Assembly: GCA_934085825.1 (NCBI GenBank)
Contig: CAKOHR010000005.1
Location: forward strand, 45,485 to 109,484
Reading direction: 5' to 3'
DNA: 64,000 nucleotides
Source of the DNA: an uncultured Bacilli bacterium
Lineage (GTDB): Bacteria; Bacillota_I; Bacilli_A; RF39; UBA660
The position numbers and the translations under genes are program-made. This document shows, piece after piece, positions 8,835-17,473 of the stretch (its first letter is position 1; every line of letters begins with the position of its first letter). The notes under the pieces are model-generated. The model saw only the letters and a list, made by a program, of their open reading frames with translations, did not search any database and was not told where the DNA came from.

Positions 8835-9118
8835 GTTTTTTAAAAGAATATGGGTTTTTAGATAATGATATTAGTGAATTTGAAAATAACACTCCAGATA
8901 AAATAAAAGAAGTTATTTCCAAACATGAAAGTTTAGTAAAAATAAATTTAGAATATTTAAAAAATCTAGGTATAGAAACATATAAAGAAATATTTATAAA
9001 TTATCCAGATATGTTTTTAATGGATGCTAGCAATTTTGAAGAAAGTTTTGCTAAATATGATAGAGAAGAATTAGTTACTAAATTAAATGCAAATTTTAAA
9101 ATGGTAAAATACTTATAA
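8831..9118 (+). CDS. Short helical-repeat protein, third gene of operon
   Basis: The 95-residue product consists of two or three helical hairpins: FLKEYGFLDNDISEFE, then INLEYLKNLGIETYKEIFI, then YPDMFLMDASNFEESFAKYD. The order 'LGI, helix, YPxMFLM, helix' is very close to the rhythm of mTERF repeats (in which a proline begins the second helix). It looks like a C-terminal piece of the proteins encoded just upstream, made as a separate chain. It overlaps the previous gene by 4 bases and ends at a two-way terminator. Confidence 0.5.
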   Translation: MSFLKEYGFLDNDISEFENNTPDKIKEVISKHESLVKINLEYLKNLGIETYKEIFINYPDMFLMDASNFEESFAKYDREELVTKLNANFKMVKYL

Positions 9119-9122
9119 AAAA

Positions 9123-9147
9123 AATCGCTTTATGCGATTATTTTTTT
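9123..9147. terminator. Bidirectional terminator
   Basis: AATCGC (9123-9128), loop TTTAT, GCGATT (9134-9139), with A-rich sequence on the left and T8 on the right, so it ends transcripts from both sides. The stop codon of the minus-strand gene (TAA read from 9140-9138) lies in the hairpin arm. Confidence 0.8.
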
Positions 9148-9947
9148 TGAATTCTATAAAGATTGATTTCTGGTTTATTAAAAAGTCTAAATTCTACTTT
9201 TGGGGCTCCAATTCCTCCTGAAATAAATAGTTTTGTATTATTTTCTTCAAAAATTCCACTTGTATACTTTTTAGAACCATTAGGTTTAATCAACCCGCCG
9301 TAAAAGGGCATAGTTATTTGTCCATTTAAGGAATGCCCTGCAAGAATAATGTCAACATTTTCATTTTTTAATACTTCAAAATTATCTGGATAATGGGTAA
9401 TAACTAAATTAAGCGTAGTTTCTAAATTATCTTCTAGAGTGAGAGCTTTACTTACATTATCCAAATTTGTAATACCTGTAATCTTAATTGGCTTAACATC
9501 TTTATAAAAAATATAACTTGATTCATTATTTAAAATTTTAAAGTCTGCTTCATTCATGATAGTTTCAAAAGAATTAATATCATCATTATCCCCAATAACT
9601 GCATACTTGTATAAAGTACAAGTCATTTTTTTTAATAATTTTTGTAAATTTTTAATATCTTCATTACTTAAATTATTTTCTTTATATAATAAATCTCCAG
9701 TAAAAACAATAATATCAGGAGCTAATTCATTAACCTTATTTGAAATTTTTTGGATTCTATCAATATCTTTACTATCCTTTATCAAAAAATCACTTATTTG
9801 CAGTATTTTAAAACCATTAAATGAATCAGTTAAGTCCTGAATTTCAATGTTTTTTGAGTTAATTTTATAGCCTTTTGGATTAATTAAAAATCCATCTATA
9901 ATAATAATTGTTACTATTATGAATATCATTAAAAAAACTTTTTTCAT
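9138..9947 (-). CDS. YkuE-like metallophosphoesterase with altered metal ligands
   Basis: A 269-residue protein with an N-terminal membrane helix and the calcineurin-like phosphoesterase layout of YkuE/YaeI: ISD at 51-53, VFTGDLL with D85, IGDND at 118-122, ITHYPD with H185, and AGHSLNGQI at 203-211. The usual motifs are DLH, GNHD and GHTH. Here the first His is L55, GNHD reads G-D120-N121-D, and the last His is L207. D53, D85, H185 and H205 are kept. So the fold is clear but three or four of the metal or catalytic ligands are changed; the enzyme is either inactive or uses a different metal site. Start ATG 9947 follows GGGGTAGA. Single gene, divergent from the pilus operon. Confidence 0.8.
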   Translation of the reverse strand: MKKVFLMIFIIVTIIIIDGFLINPKGYKINSKNIEIQDLTDSFNGFKILQISDFLIKDSKDIDRIQKISNKVNELAPDIIVFTGDLLYKENNLSNEDIKNLQKLLKKMTCTLYKYAVIGDNDDINSFETIMNEADFKILNNESSYIFYKDVKPIKITGITNLDNVSKALTLEDNLETTLNLVITHYPDNFEVLKNENVDIILAGHSLNGQITMPFYGGLIKPNGSKKYTSGIFEENNTKLFISGGIGAPKVEFRLFNKPEINLYRIQKK

Positions 9948-10008
9948 TATCTACCCCGATTTCTATATTTTAAATATAACATATTTAAAAATTATTATCA
10001 ATTTAGAA

Positions 10009-10037
10009 TTGAAAAAAAACAAATAATATGGTAAACT
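10009..10037 (+). promoter_or_regulatory. Promoter of the Tad-like operon
   Basis: TTGAAA 10009-10014, a 17-base spacer, TAAACT 10032-10037 preceded by TGG (extended -10). It precedes the first gene of the pilus block by 22 bases; ribosome site GGTAGGTGG follows. Confidence 0.55.
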
Positions 10038-10059
10038 ATAGCATAGGTAGGTGGACTAA

Positions 10060-10824
10060 ATGAATAAATTGAAAAAAAAGGCTTTTATTGCTTTTTCTTC
10101 AATGTTTATGCTAGCAAATGTAAATGCTGCAACGTGTGGATACGAAGAGAAAGCCAAGCTAAATAATGAAATAGCTAATGTAAAATCAAATTATGAAATT
10201 AAGGAAAGAACAATGAGCAAAGATGAATACAGTATTTCGGATGCTCTACTTGGGACTGAGTACGAAGATTCATACGAGTCAACAACAGAATACATTCAAG
10301 TAAATATATTAAATCTTACTGAAAATATGTATGTTGAAATATCGAATGATTACAATGATGAAGTTGCAGTTTATCAATATAGTGATACGCAAAATGGTAA
10401 TATCTCATTTAATTGGCAAGAAATAGACGAATTAGTAACTTATACAATTAAAGTTTATGCCTCAGATAAAACTGGTTGTGAAGGAAGCGTTTTAAAAACT
10501 TTATATCAAGCCTTACCAAGATATAATGACTATTCAACATACGATATTTGTAAAAATATTCCTGACTACTACTTATGTCAAAGATATGTAACATATGAAG
10601 ACGTTGGGTTTGATGTTTTTACAGAAAGAGTATTTAATGAAGTAGAAAAGAAGCTACAAAAAGAAGAACAACAAACAAAAGAAAATGAAAAATGGTACAA
10701 AAAAGTTCAAAACTTTGTTAAAGAACATAAAGTTCCATTCATCATCGGGGGAGTCGTATTGGTTGTCGCAGCTGGTGGAACCACATTTGTAATAATAAAA
10801 AAACGTAGGAGAAGTATAATATGA
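10060..10824 (+). CDS. Type I membrane protein at head of Tad-like operon
   Basis: The 254-residue protein has a signal peptide (KKKAFIAFSSMFMLANVNA, cleavage after NVNA, followed by ATCGYEEK), an exported domain of about 190 residues with six cysteines, a coiled segment (VEKKLQKEEQQTKENEKWYK) and a C-terminal membrane helix with a KKRRRS tail inside. So it is a single-pass protein facing outward. It overlaps the giant secreted protein gene by 4 bases, which suggests the two proteins work together, perhaps this one as its membrane tether. I recognise no named family. Confidence 0.55.
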   Translation: MNKLKKKAFIAFSSMFMLANVNAATCGYEEKAKLNNEIANVKSNYEIKERTMSKDEYSISDALLGTEYEDSYESTTEYIQVNILNLTENMYVEISNDYNDEVAVYQYSDTQNGNISFNWQEIDELVTYTIKVYASDKTGCEGSVLKTLYQALPRYNDYSTYDICKNIPDYYLCQRYVTYEDVGFDVFTERVFNEVEKKLQKEEQQTKENEKWYKKVQNFVKEHKVPFIIGGVVLVVAAGGTTFVIIKKRRRSII

Positions 10825-13800
10825 AAAAGAATATAGGAAAAATATTAATAATTATGACATTAATGTTTAGTTTAGGAAACACTAATGTCAAAGCTAAAGC
10901 AATAGAAAAAAATGAACAATTTTCTAAAGAAATTGACAAACGATATACTGTAAATGGTATGACAATTGGATCAAAGAGTTTCAATCTTCTAGAATATACA
11001 TTTACAGATCCAACTGGAGAAAACTTTACAGGTTACTGTATGGACCCACATAAAGACTCAGCTAATGGATACAAAACTGATCGTATATTAGGGGATCCAA
11101 CAAAATCTTTACAAGTTAGAGCTTTTGACCTTGGTATAATTGAAATAATGAAAAACGGTTATAACCAATATAACAAGAGTTATACATTCCAATTAAATGG
11201 TGCAAGCAAAACTGTAAGTGGAGATTCATTATATGCAGCAACTAGTATTGCCATTCGTACATATTCACTTGGTGTATTTGGTTATGGTGGAGACATCGAC
11301 TACGGAAGAAGTGATTTAAGACAATACTTCATTAACGAAGCATCAGTTCATATCACCAGAGGTATTCAATGGGGATACTATGCAAGTTCTAAAGTAAATA
11401 ATATAACAAAAACAAATTGTAGTGGTACTGAAGCAGAATTTAAAAAATGTTATGCAGATTCATTTATAAGAAATAAATTAAAAAATACATGGTATAACAG
11501 TTCTGTAGACTTCGGTTATAAAAAATCAACTGAATCATATGATGTAATTTATGCAGCGCAATCACTATTCTATAAAGGAATTGATAAAGCCAATGAAGTT
11601 ATGACTGGAAATGTTTCTAGTGCAACTATAAACACAAGTGTAAATGCATCACCAGCTGATAAAGAAATAAATGGAGATACAATTAATGAATATTACTATA
11701 GTGAATTGAGTTTTGAAAAGTTTAGTGCAACAAGTGGTACAATTAATAACGTTTCATTGACATGTCAAGATTGTGCTAAAAATGGTATAACTTTAGGAAG
11801 CCTTGAAGTATATCATGATGGATTTGGATGGGAAACATTAAGTTCCAACACTAATATTTTAACTTACTTTACTGCTGAAAATGGTTTAATAAGTGGCAAA
11901 TTACAACTAAGATTTAAAGTAACTAGAATTAAAGACAATGAAAATTGTAATTCAACTAGCTATAAAATAAATTATAATTATTCAGATCCAAGCTTAACAT
12001 ATACTGGTGCACTTTTAAAAACCAACAGTACTAGTAAACAAAGATTCTTTATCCTTCAAAAAGTAGGAGGTCAAGGAACAGGATCATTATCTGGTACAAT
12101 AAAATGTGGCGTTAGTTGTGATACAGAATTACAATTACCTGTATGTAGTACTAATGAAGAAGATGCTGTTGCTAAAATAGATGGTCCTTCAAAAATTAAA
12201 TCTTGCGTAATAGATAATCAAGATGATGCTGGTAACTCATATCAATTCACATCTGAAGCTGGCGGAGTAGACAATGCATATTGTAAAGTTTACTGTAAAG
12301 AAGATTATGCAGAAATTAAGTTGAATCCGATAGTACAAAATGTAAAATGTGGTGGATACTTTAAATTAACGAGCAAAATAAATGGTACAAAAACATGTTA
12401 CACAGGTGGAAATACCACAGATAAGAGTATTAACAAAGATCAATTTGTCAAAGATATAATTCAAGCTCAACAACAAATGATAGACAAATACAATGAATAT
12501 TATAGATGGAAACAATCATTAAATTTCATTGAAGTTGAATCAAATAAATATAATAGCAAATCAGAAGGCGAATCTTGTTCAACTGATAAAGATGGTAATG
12601 AACATTGTCATAGAACTTGCGACTCATATGCAGATTGTGATGGATACAATGTTGATATGACAGAAAGTTCAGGTGTTCGTGGATATACAATTAGTTGTAA
12701 CAATACCACTGGTGTATGTACATATGCTCAAGATAAAGTCTTAACAAATAGTTATGGCGAAGACGGTGGTAGAAGCGGAGCTTGCTACAACGGCAAATGT
12801 AGAGCTGGAAAAGAATCTACTTTAAAAAGTAATATTCAATCTAAAATTAATAGTGCTAAAAAAGAATTAGATACAGCAATTAAAGCTTATGAAAAAATAA
12901 TAAACGATTATAACTCATGTACAACAGCATGGACAAATGAGTTTGCTTTTGCTCAAAAAGTTAAATATTATTATGATGAAAATCGTGGTAAAAACAATGA
13001 AAATTATGCGCCATATTATGATTTATTAGATGATAAAGAAGATTTAAAATACTTAGAAAAATATGGTAATGAAAAAGTAGAAACTAAAATAAGTGTATGT
13101 ACTGGTGCTACAGATGAAGCATATAATTGCTTAAATAATGCTGAAAAAACATTTGACTTATCAATTGACAAAAACAAATTATCAACTTACAGTTATAACA
13201 CATCTTATGGTGATGTATTTGAACATCTAAACTATATTAAATGTAGTGATAAATCATGTGCAGTAGATACAAAATCATATGTATCTAAAGCAACATTCGT
13301 TAAAAAAGAAGTAACAAAAGAACAAAATTACATAACACCAACAGCCTTCTATCAAATAGCAGCGAATGGTAAAGTAATAGCTTATGATGATTACAAATTT
13401 GATAAAATTCAACTAGAACCATTAGAAAATAAACTTCCAATATCAACAAGTTCAGTTGGAGGTGGAGTATTCAAATTGTTAGTTGAAAATCTTGGTGAAT
13501 TCTATGGTGAAAAGAATGTTTATGGTAGATTAATAGATTTCAATCAAAAAAATGAAACAAAGAGTGTAGCTTATACAAAAGGTGTAGATACATTTAACGG
13601 TGAATATACATGCTATTATAAAAATACATGTAGACCAAAAGATTGTCCAAACTGTGACTTTGTTTGTGAAGGAGATGGCTGTGAATGGAAAGATTGTCCA
13701 ACTTGCAACTTCACATGTGAAAACTGTATTTTTAATCTAGGTGAATTAAATGTTAATGTTAAGACAATTACAACAACAAATGTAAATGCTGCTAACAGAA

Positions 13801-14273
13801 CACATGGTTATAACTGGATAACAACAAGCAGTATGGAATCTCTAAACTTGTTAACAAAGAAAGCAGCAACTACTATTTCAGAAATAGAAAGTGCAAACGA
13901 AATGATTTATGACGATAAAACAACTGATGGATCAACACTTGCATTTAGTATTAAATTAACGCCAGACGTAATAAGTAAAATAACTAAATACAATAGTGAT
14001 AATGAAGCTTCCGGAGGATATTTAAATAATTCATTAACATGTTATGACGCAACAATAGATGATAAAACTTATAAAAACATTTATTGTTATAGTGAACTAA
14101 TTGATAAACTAGTTGAAGAAAATGGTGATAATGTTACAGTACTTCCAAGCAGAGTAAATGATGAAGCTAGACGTCTTAATGATACAGAAAGTAGTGGTTA
14201 CTGGACACTATGGACAAATTATAAAATAGATAAAACAAGTGAATCCGTTATAGGCGGACCATCTTGGAAATAA
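10821..14273 (+). CDS. Giant cysteine-rich secreted protein, probable pilus-associated adhesin
   Basis: The 1150-residue product has a signal peptide (IGKILIIMTLMFSLGNTNVKA) and no C-terminal anchor or LPXTG motif. The first about 250 residues resemble a thioester-type domain: YCMDP with C73 early, then LYAATSIAIR where classic domains have a Gln (here S142), and VIYAAQSLF with Q247 as another candidate. The rest contains two coiled coils (about 540-570 and 670-700) and many cysteines, including a dense cluster near residue 940 (RPKDCPNCDFVCEGDGCEWK). It has to be held by disulphides or bound to other parts. Its place in front of the pilus genes suggests a tip adhesin; that is inference. The next gene starts 12 bases later. 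Confidence 0.6.
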   Translation: MKKNIGKILIIMTLMFSLGNTNVKAKAIEKNEQFSKEIDKRYTVNGMTIGSKSFNLLEYTFTDPTGENFTGYCMDPHKDSANGYKTDRILGDPTKSLQVRAFDLGIIEIMKNGYNQYNKSYTFQLNGASKTVSGDSLYAATSIAIRTYSLGVFGYGGDIDYGRSDLRQYFINEASVHITRGIQWGYYASSKVNNITKTNCSGTEAEFKKCYADSFIRNKLKNTWYNSSVDFGYKKSTESYDVIYAAQSLFYKGIDKANEVMTGNVSSATINTSVNASPADKEINGDTINEYYYSELSFEKFSATSGTINNVSLTCQDCAKNGITLGSLEVYHDGFGWETLSSNTNILTYFTAENGLISGKLQLRFKVTRIKDNENCNSTSYKINYNYSDPSLTYTGALLKTNSTSKQRFFILQKVGGQGTGSLSGTIKCGVSCDTELQLPVCSTNEEDAVAKIDGPSKIKSCVIDNQDDAGNSYQFTSEAGGVDNAYCKVYCKEDYAEIKLNPIVQNVKCGGYFKLTSKINGTKTCYTGGNTTDKSINKDQFVKDIIQAQQQMIDKYNEYYRWKQSLNFIEVESNKYNSKSEGESCSTDKDGNEHCHRTCDSYADCDGYNVDMTESSGVRGYTISCNNTTGVCTYAQDKVLTNSYGEDGGRSGACYNGKCRAGKESTLKSNIQSKINSAKKELDTAIKAYEKIINDYNSCTTAWTNEFAFAQKVKYYYDENRGKNNENYAPYYDLLDDKEDLKYLEKYGNEKVETKISVCTGATDEAYNCLNNAEKTFDLSIDKNKLSTYSYNTSYGDVFEHLNYIKCSDKSCAVDTKSYVSKATFVKKEVTKEQNYITPTAFYQIAANGKVIAYDDYKFDKIQLEPLENKLPISTSSVGGGVFKLLVENLGEFYGEKNVYGRLIDFNQKNETKSVAYTKGVDTFNGEYTCYYKNTCRPKDCPNCDFVCEGDGCEWKDCPTCNFTCENCIFNLGELNVNVKTITTTNVNAANRTHGYNWITTSSMESLNLLTKKAATTISEIESANEMIYDDKTTDGSTLAFSIKLTPDVISKITKYNSDNEASGGYLNNSLTCYDATIDDKTYKNIYCYSELIDKLVEENGDNVTVLPSRVNDEARRLNDTESSGYWTLWTNYKIDKTSESVIGGPSWK

Positions 14274-14284
14274 GGGGTGACTAA

Positions 14285-14713
14285 ATGAAGAATGCATTCT
14301 GGGCATATTGGTTGATACTATTAGGAATAGTAATCGTAGTAATAATGCTACTTGTTCAAAATCTTACAACAAGTAGCACTCAAGATTACTATCTAATTAA
14401 AGAAATAACTGAAGCATCAATGGTTGATGCAGTAGATTATTCTTATTATCGAACCTATGGTGAAATTAAAATAAATAAAGAAAAATTTTATGAAAGTTTT
14501 ATACGTCGTTTTTCAGAAAATGCCGCATTAAATACAACATACACAGTTAGTTTTTATGGAGTTTATGAAGCTCCACCTAAAGCTAGTGTAGAAATTAAAA
14601 GTAAATCTAATACTTTCACTGTTGTTGGTGATTCCACTACATTCGATATGGTAGAAAGAATAGACTCAATACTTGAAGGTAATACACTTGAAAGTAATAC
14701 AACCAATGAATAA
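14285..14713 (+). CDS. TadE-like minor pilin candidate
   Basis: A 142-residue protein with a short N-terminus, one membrane helix at residues 7-26 (WLILLGIVIVVIMLLVQNL) and a small outside domain. Such a short-tail, single-helix, exported design is typical of the minor pseudopilins (TadE/TadF) of Tad systems, and it lies between the giant secreted protein and the CpaB genes. No cysteine is present, unlike the other small proteins of this locus. The family assignment rests on layout and context only. Confidence 0.5.
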   Translation: MKNAFWAYWLILLGIVIVVIMLLVQNLTTSSTQDYYLIKEITEASMVDAVDYSYYRTYGEIKINKEKFYESFIRRFSENAALNTTYTVSFYGVYEAPPKASVEIKSKSNTFTVVGDSTTFDMVERIDSILEGNTLESNTTNE

Positions 14714-14733
14714 AAATATAAGGAGGAATAAAA

Positions 14734-15501
14734 ATGGGTGGTAAAAAAAATGTATTTACAAAGTTTTTAACAAATAAAACAACAGTGACTTTAATTGGCA
14801 TTGTTCTAGGACTAGGAGTTTTAGTGGGATTTTACATATATCGTGTTAATAAACAAGTAAATCCCACCCGTATTCCTGTTGCTAAAAGAGCTATTAGTGC
14901 AACTGAAGAAATTACTAAGGATGATATTGAATATGTTAAAGTTAGTAAAAGTTTTTTAAAGAAAAGAGATATTTATAAATCAGCAACTAATCTAGTTGGT
15001 AAATATGTATCAACAGGAACGTCAATTCCAAAAGGAGGAATGTTCTATACAGCACAAGTTGTTGAAAAAAAGGAATTACCAAATGCTATATTTGATGAAA
15101 TTCCTGAGGGTTATACAATATACCAATTAAAAGTAGATAATACGACAACGTATGCTAATTCAATTTATCCAGGTGATAAAATTGATTTATGGCTTAAAAC
15201 AACTGAAAATGGTATCTTAGTATTTGGGGAATTCATATCAAATATTGAAGTTCTAGGCGTACGAGATAATAATGGTCAAAATGTTTTTGATGTAACAAGT
15301 GGCAGAACACCTGCATGGCTATTATTTGCCGTTAAAACAGACATGTACAGATACCTAAAATTAGCAGAAAGTATATCAGGAATGAGTGTAATACCTGTTC
15401 CAAAAAATAATTTAGTAAATCCAGATGTTGGCTCAACAGAATATTCAAGTCAAGAATTGATTGACATATTGGATAGAGAAACAACAAGAATGGGGGCCTA
15501 G
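14734..15501 (+). CDS. cpaB: CpaB/RcpC-like SAF-domain pilus assembly protein, copy 1
   Basis: The 255-residue protein has an N-terminal membrane helix (TVTLIGIVLGLGVLVGFYIY) followed by the SAF domain (RIPVAKRAISATEEITKDDI, VGKYVSTGTSIPKGGMFY) and the second RcpC part with IYPGDKIDLWL. CpaB proteins are envelope parts of Tad/Flp pilus systems; in diderms they sit beside the secretin, and here, with no outer membrane genes, they would face the cell wall. Strong ribosome site AAGGAGG. It is followed 2 bases later by a second CpaB, and the two share a nearly identical 73-base segment. Confidence 0.85.
   Translation: MGGKKNVFTKFLTNKTTVTLIGIVLGLGVLVGFYIYRVNKQVNPTRIPVAKRAISATEEITKDDIEYVKVSKSFLKKRDIYKSATNLVGKYVSTGTSIPKGGMFYTAQVVEKKELPNAIFDEIPEGYTIYQLKVDNTTTYANSIYPGDKIDLWLKTTENGILVFGEFISNIEVLGVRDNNGQNVFDVTSGRTPAWLLFAVKTDMYRYLKLAESISGMSVIPVPKNNLVNPDVGSTEYSSQELIDILDRETTRMGA
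15130..15202 (+). repeat. Direct repeat shared by the two cpaB genes (copy at 15900-15972)
   Basis: Bases 15130-15202 match 15900-15972 at 72 of 73 positions (only 15144 G versus 15914 A differs). The segment encodes KVDNTTTYANSIYPGDKIDL and the next few residues in both proteins. The flanking protein parts are far more diverged, so this looks like a conversion patch or a strongly constrained segment. Confidence 0.85.
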
Positions 15502-15503
15502 AA

Positions 15504-16331
15504 ATGAGTAATATTTTAGCAAAAATCAAAAATTTATTTTTAAACAAAAACACTGTTACAATTCTAGGTGTTTTAGCTGGAGTTATTGCTTTATGGTTTG
15601 CATATAGCGTCACATTAGATAAAGCAGTAAAACCACAAAGAGTACCTGTGGCATCCAAAGATTTGACTGCTGGTACAATTATAACAAAAGATGATATCGA
15701 ATATGTAGATGTAAATTCTGATGCTTTAAAAAAAGCAAGTGTTATAACAAATTCATCACAACTTATTGGATATTATGTAACAAATAATACATCCGTAGTT
15801 CGTGGATCAATGTTTTATAAAAGCCAAGTCGTATCTAAAGATAAACTTATAGATAGAGATTTGGAAATAGTTCCTGAAGGATATAGACTTTACTGGCTTA
15901 AAGTAGATAATACAACAACGTATGCTAATTCAATTTATCCAGGTGATAAAATTGATTTATGGCTTAAAACAAAGTATGACGGTAAATATATCTATGAAGA
16001 ATTTATTACAAATATTGAAGTACTTAGTGTAAAAGATTCAAAAGGACAAAATGTCTTTGATGTAACAACTGGAAGAACTCCAGCAGTATTGGTATTTGCA
16101 GTACCTGATGAATTGTTTGCATACCTTAGCAAAATAGGTTATTTAAGTAATATGGATCTATATCCAGTTCCAATAAACAAGAAAAATTCAGACAAAGATG
16201 CTACAACAGAAATAACTAATCAAGAACTTGTTAAGCTAATAGATAGTCAAGCAAGAAGCATCACAACAGATACTAATGTATCAACTGATGAAAGTAACAA
16301 TAATGATAATAATGTAACAAATAATGAATAA
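15504..16331 (+). CDS. cpaB: CpaB/RcpC-like SAF-domain pilus assembly protein, copy 2
   Basis: A tandem paralogue of the preceding gene, 275 residues: membrane helix (TILGVLAGVIALWFAYSV), SAF domain (RVPVASKDLTAGTIITKDDI, IGYYVTNNTSVVRGSMFYKS), the same IYPGDKIDLWL segment, and an additional Asn/Thr-rich tail. Two different CpaB copies in one locus may form a hetero-oligomer, which is inference. It is followed 16 bases later by the ATPase gene. The ribosome site is weak (GGGGCC before the start), and the 2-base spacing suggests coupled translation. Confidence 0.85.
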   Translation: MSNILAKIKNLFLNKNTVTILGVLAGVIALWFAYSVTLDKAVKPQRVPVASKDLTAGTIITKDDIEYVDVNSDALKKASVITNSSQLIGYYVTNNTSVVRGSMFYKSQVVSKDKLIDRDLEIVPEGYRLYWLKVDNTTTYANSIYPGDKIDLWLKTKYDGKYIYEEFITNIEVLSVKDSKGQNVFDVTTGRTPAVLVFAVPDELFAYLSKIGYLSNMDLYPVPINKKNSDKDATTEITNQELVKLIDSQARSITTDTNVSTDESNNNDNNVTNNE

Positions 16332-16347
16332 AAGAGGGTGAAAAATT

Positions 16348-17454
16348 GTGAATGATGCTGTATTTTCACAAATAGATTTTGGGCCTTTAAAAGAGTTTTT
16401 AGAGGAAGATAACATAACTGACGTATCATATTCAAATGGTGGTCAAGTTTGGCTAAAAACTCTTGATAAAGGTGTTTATAGAGTAGAAAGACCAGAAATA
16501 AATAATGCTTTAATGGAAAAGCTGGCTTTTCAATGTTCAAATGTAATGGGAAAAACATTTAATATGGCTCATCCATTCTTGGATGCTGAGTCTGCTGAAT
16601 TACGTTTAAACTTTGTACATGAATCTATAGCTACAAATGGAATATGTTGTGTTATAAGAAAGACGCCTGCCAAAATCCGTCTAAACAAAGATAAACTAAT
16701 TAATGAACAATATGTAACAGAAGATTTACATGACTTTTTAATGACTTGTGTTGAGGGTCATTGTAATATCATAGTAAGTGGGGAAACTGGTTCAGGTAAA
16801 ACCGAGCTTGTTAAATATTTAGCAAGTCATACTAAAGAAAATGAAAAAATAATAACAATCGAAGATACACTAGAACTTCACTTAGACAAGATATTTCCTC
16901 ATCGTGATATTGTAGCTATGAAAACAAATAATATAGCATCATATTCAGATGTGCTAGTAACATGTATGAGACAAAATCCAAGATGGATTTTACTTTCCGA
17001 AGTACGTAGTGCTGAAGCCGTTACCGCAGTACGTAACTCAATTTCATCTGGGCATAACATTATATCAACAATTCACTCAGATAGAGCTTTAAACATACCT
17101 ATGCGTCTATACAGTTTGCTTGAAAATAGTCAAGATATTGATCAGTTTTTAAAGTCAATTCACAGATATGTCCAAATCGGTGTGCATGTTAAAGGGTACA
17201 TGAGTAAAGAACTAGGTAGATTTCAACGTGAAATAATTGAAGTCGTAGAGTTTTATGTTGATGATAACAATGAAGCTAAAGCAAACATAATTTTTAAAAA
17301 GAGTTTAGATGGCAAATTTAGTTTTAATAATCCAAGTAAATATCTAATTGATTATTTAGGTGTTCAAGGGGTTACTTTAAGACCAGATTATTTTGTAAAA
17401 GCTAAAACTAACGAATTAAATGAAAATAAAGTAATAGAAATAGAAAGCTTATAA
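16348..17454 (+). CDS. cpaF: CpaF/TadA secretion ATPase
   Basis: This is the motor of the pilus system, a type II/IV secretion ATPase that forms a hexamer under the inner membrane and powers filament assembly. The 368-residue protein has Walker A G145-ETGSGKT, an aspartate box (TIEDTLELH), Walker B (RWILLSEVR) and a His box (NIISTIHSDRA), in the normal order. The N-terminal domain (DNITDVSYSNGGQVWL) is the one seen in CpaF. It is shorter at the N-terminus than alphaproteobacterial CpaF but complete for the core. The start is GTG 16348 behind AGAGGGTG. Confidence 0.93.
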   Translation: MNDAVFSQIDFGPLKEFLEEDNITDVSYSNGGQVWLKTLDKGVYRVERPEINNALMEKLAFQCSNVMGKTFNMAHPFLDAESAELRLNFVHESIATNGICCVIRKTPAKIRLNKDKLINEQYVTEDLHDFLMTCVEGHCNIIVSGETGSGKTELVKYLASHTKENEKIITIEDTLELHLDKIFPHRDIVAMKTNNIASYSDVLVTCMRQNPRWILLSEVRSAEAVTAVRNSISSGHNIISTIHSDRALNIPMRLYSLLENSQDIDQFLKSIHRYVQIGVHVKGYMSKELGRFQREIIEVVEFYVDDNNEAKANIIFKKSLDGKFSFNNPSKYLIDYLGVQGVTLRPDYFVKAKTNELNENKVIEIESL

Positions 17455-17473
17455 TACAGAAAGGAGCATTGAT

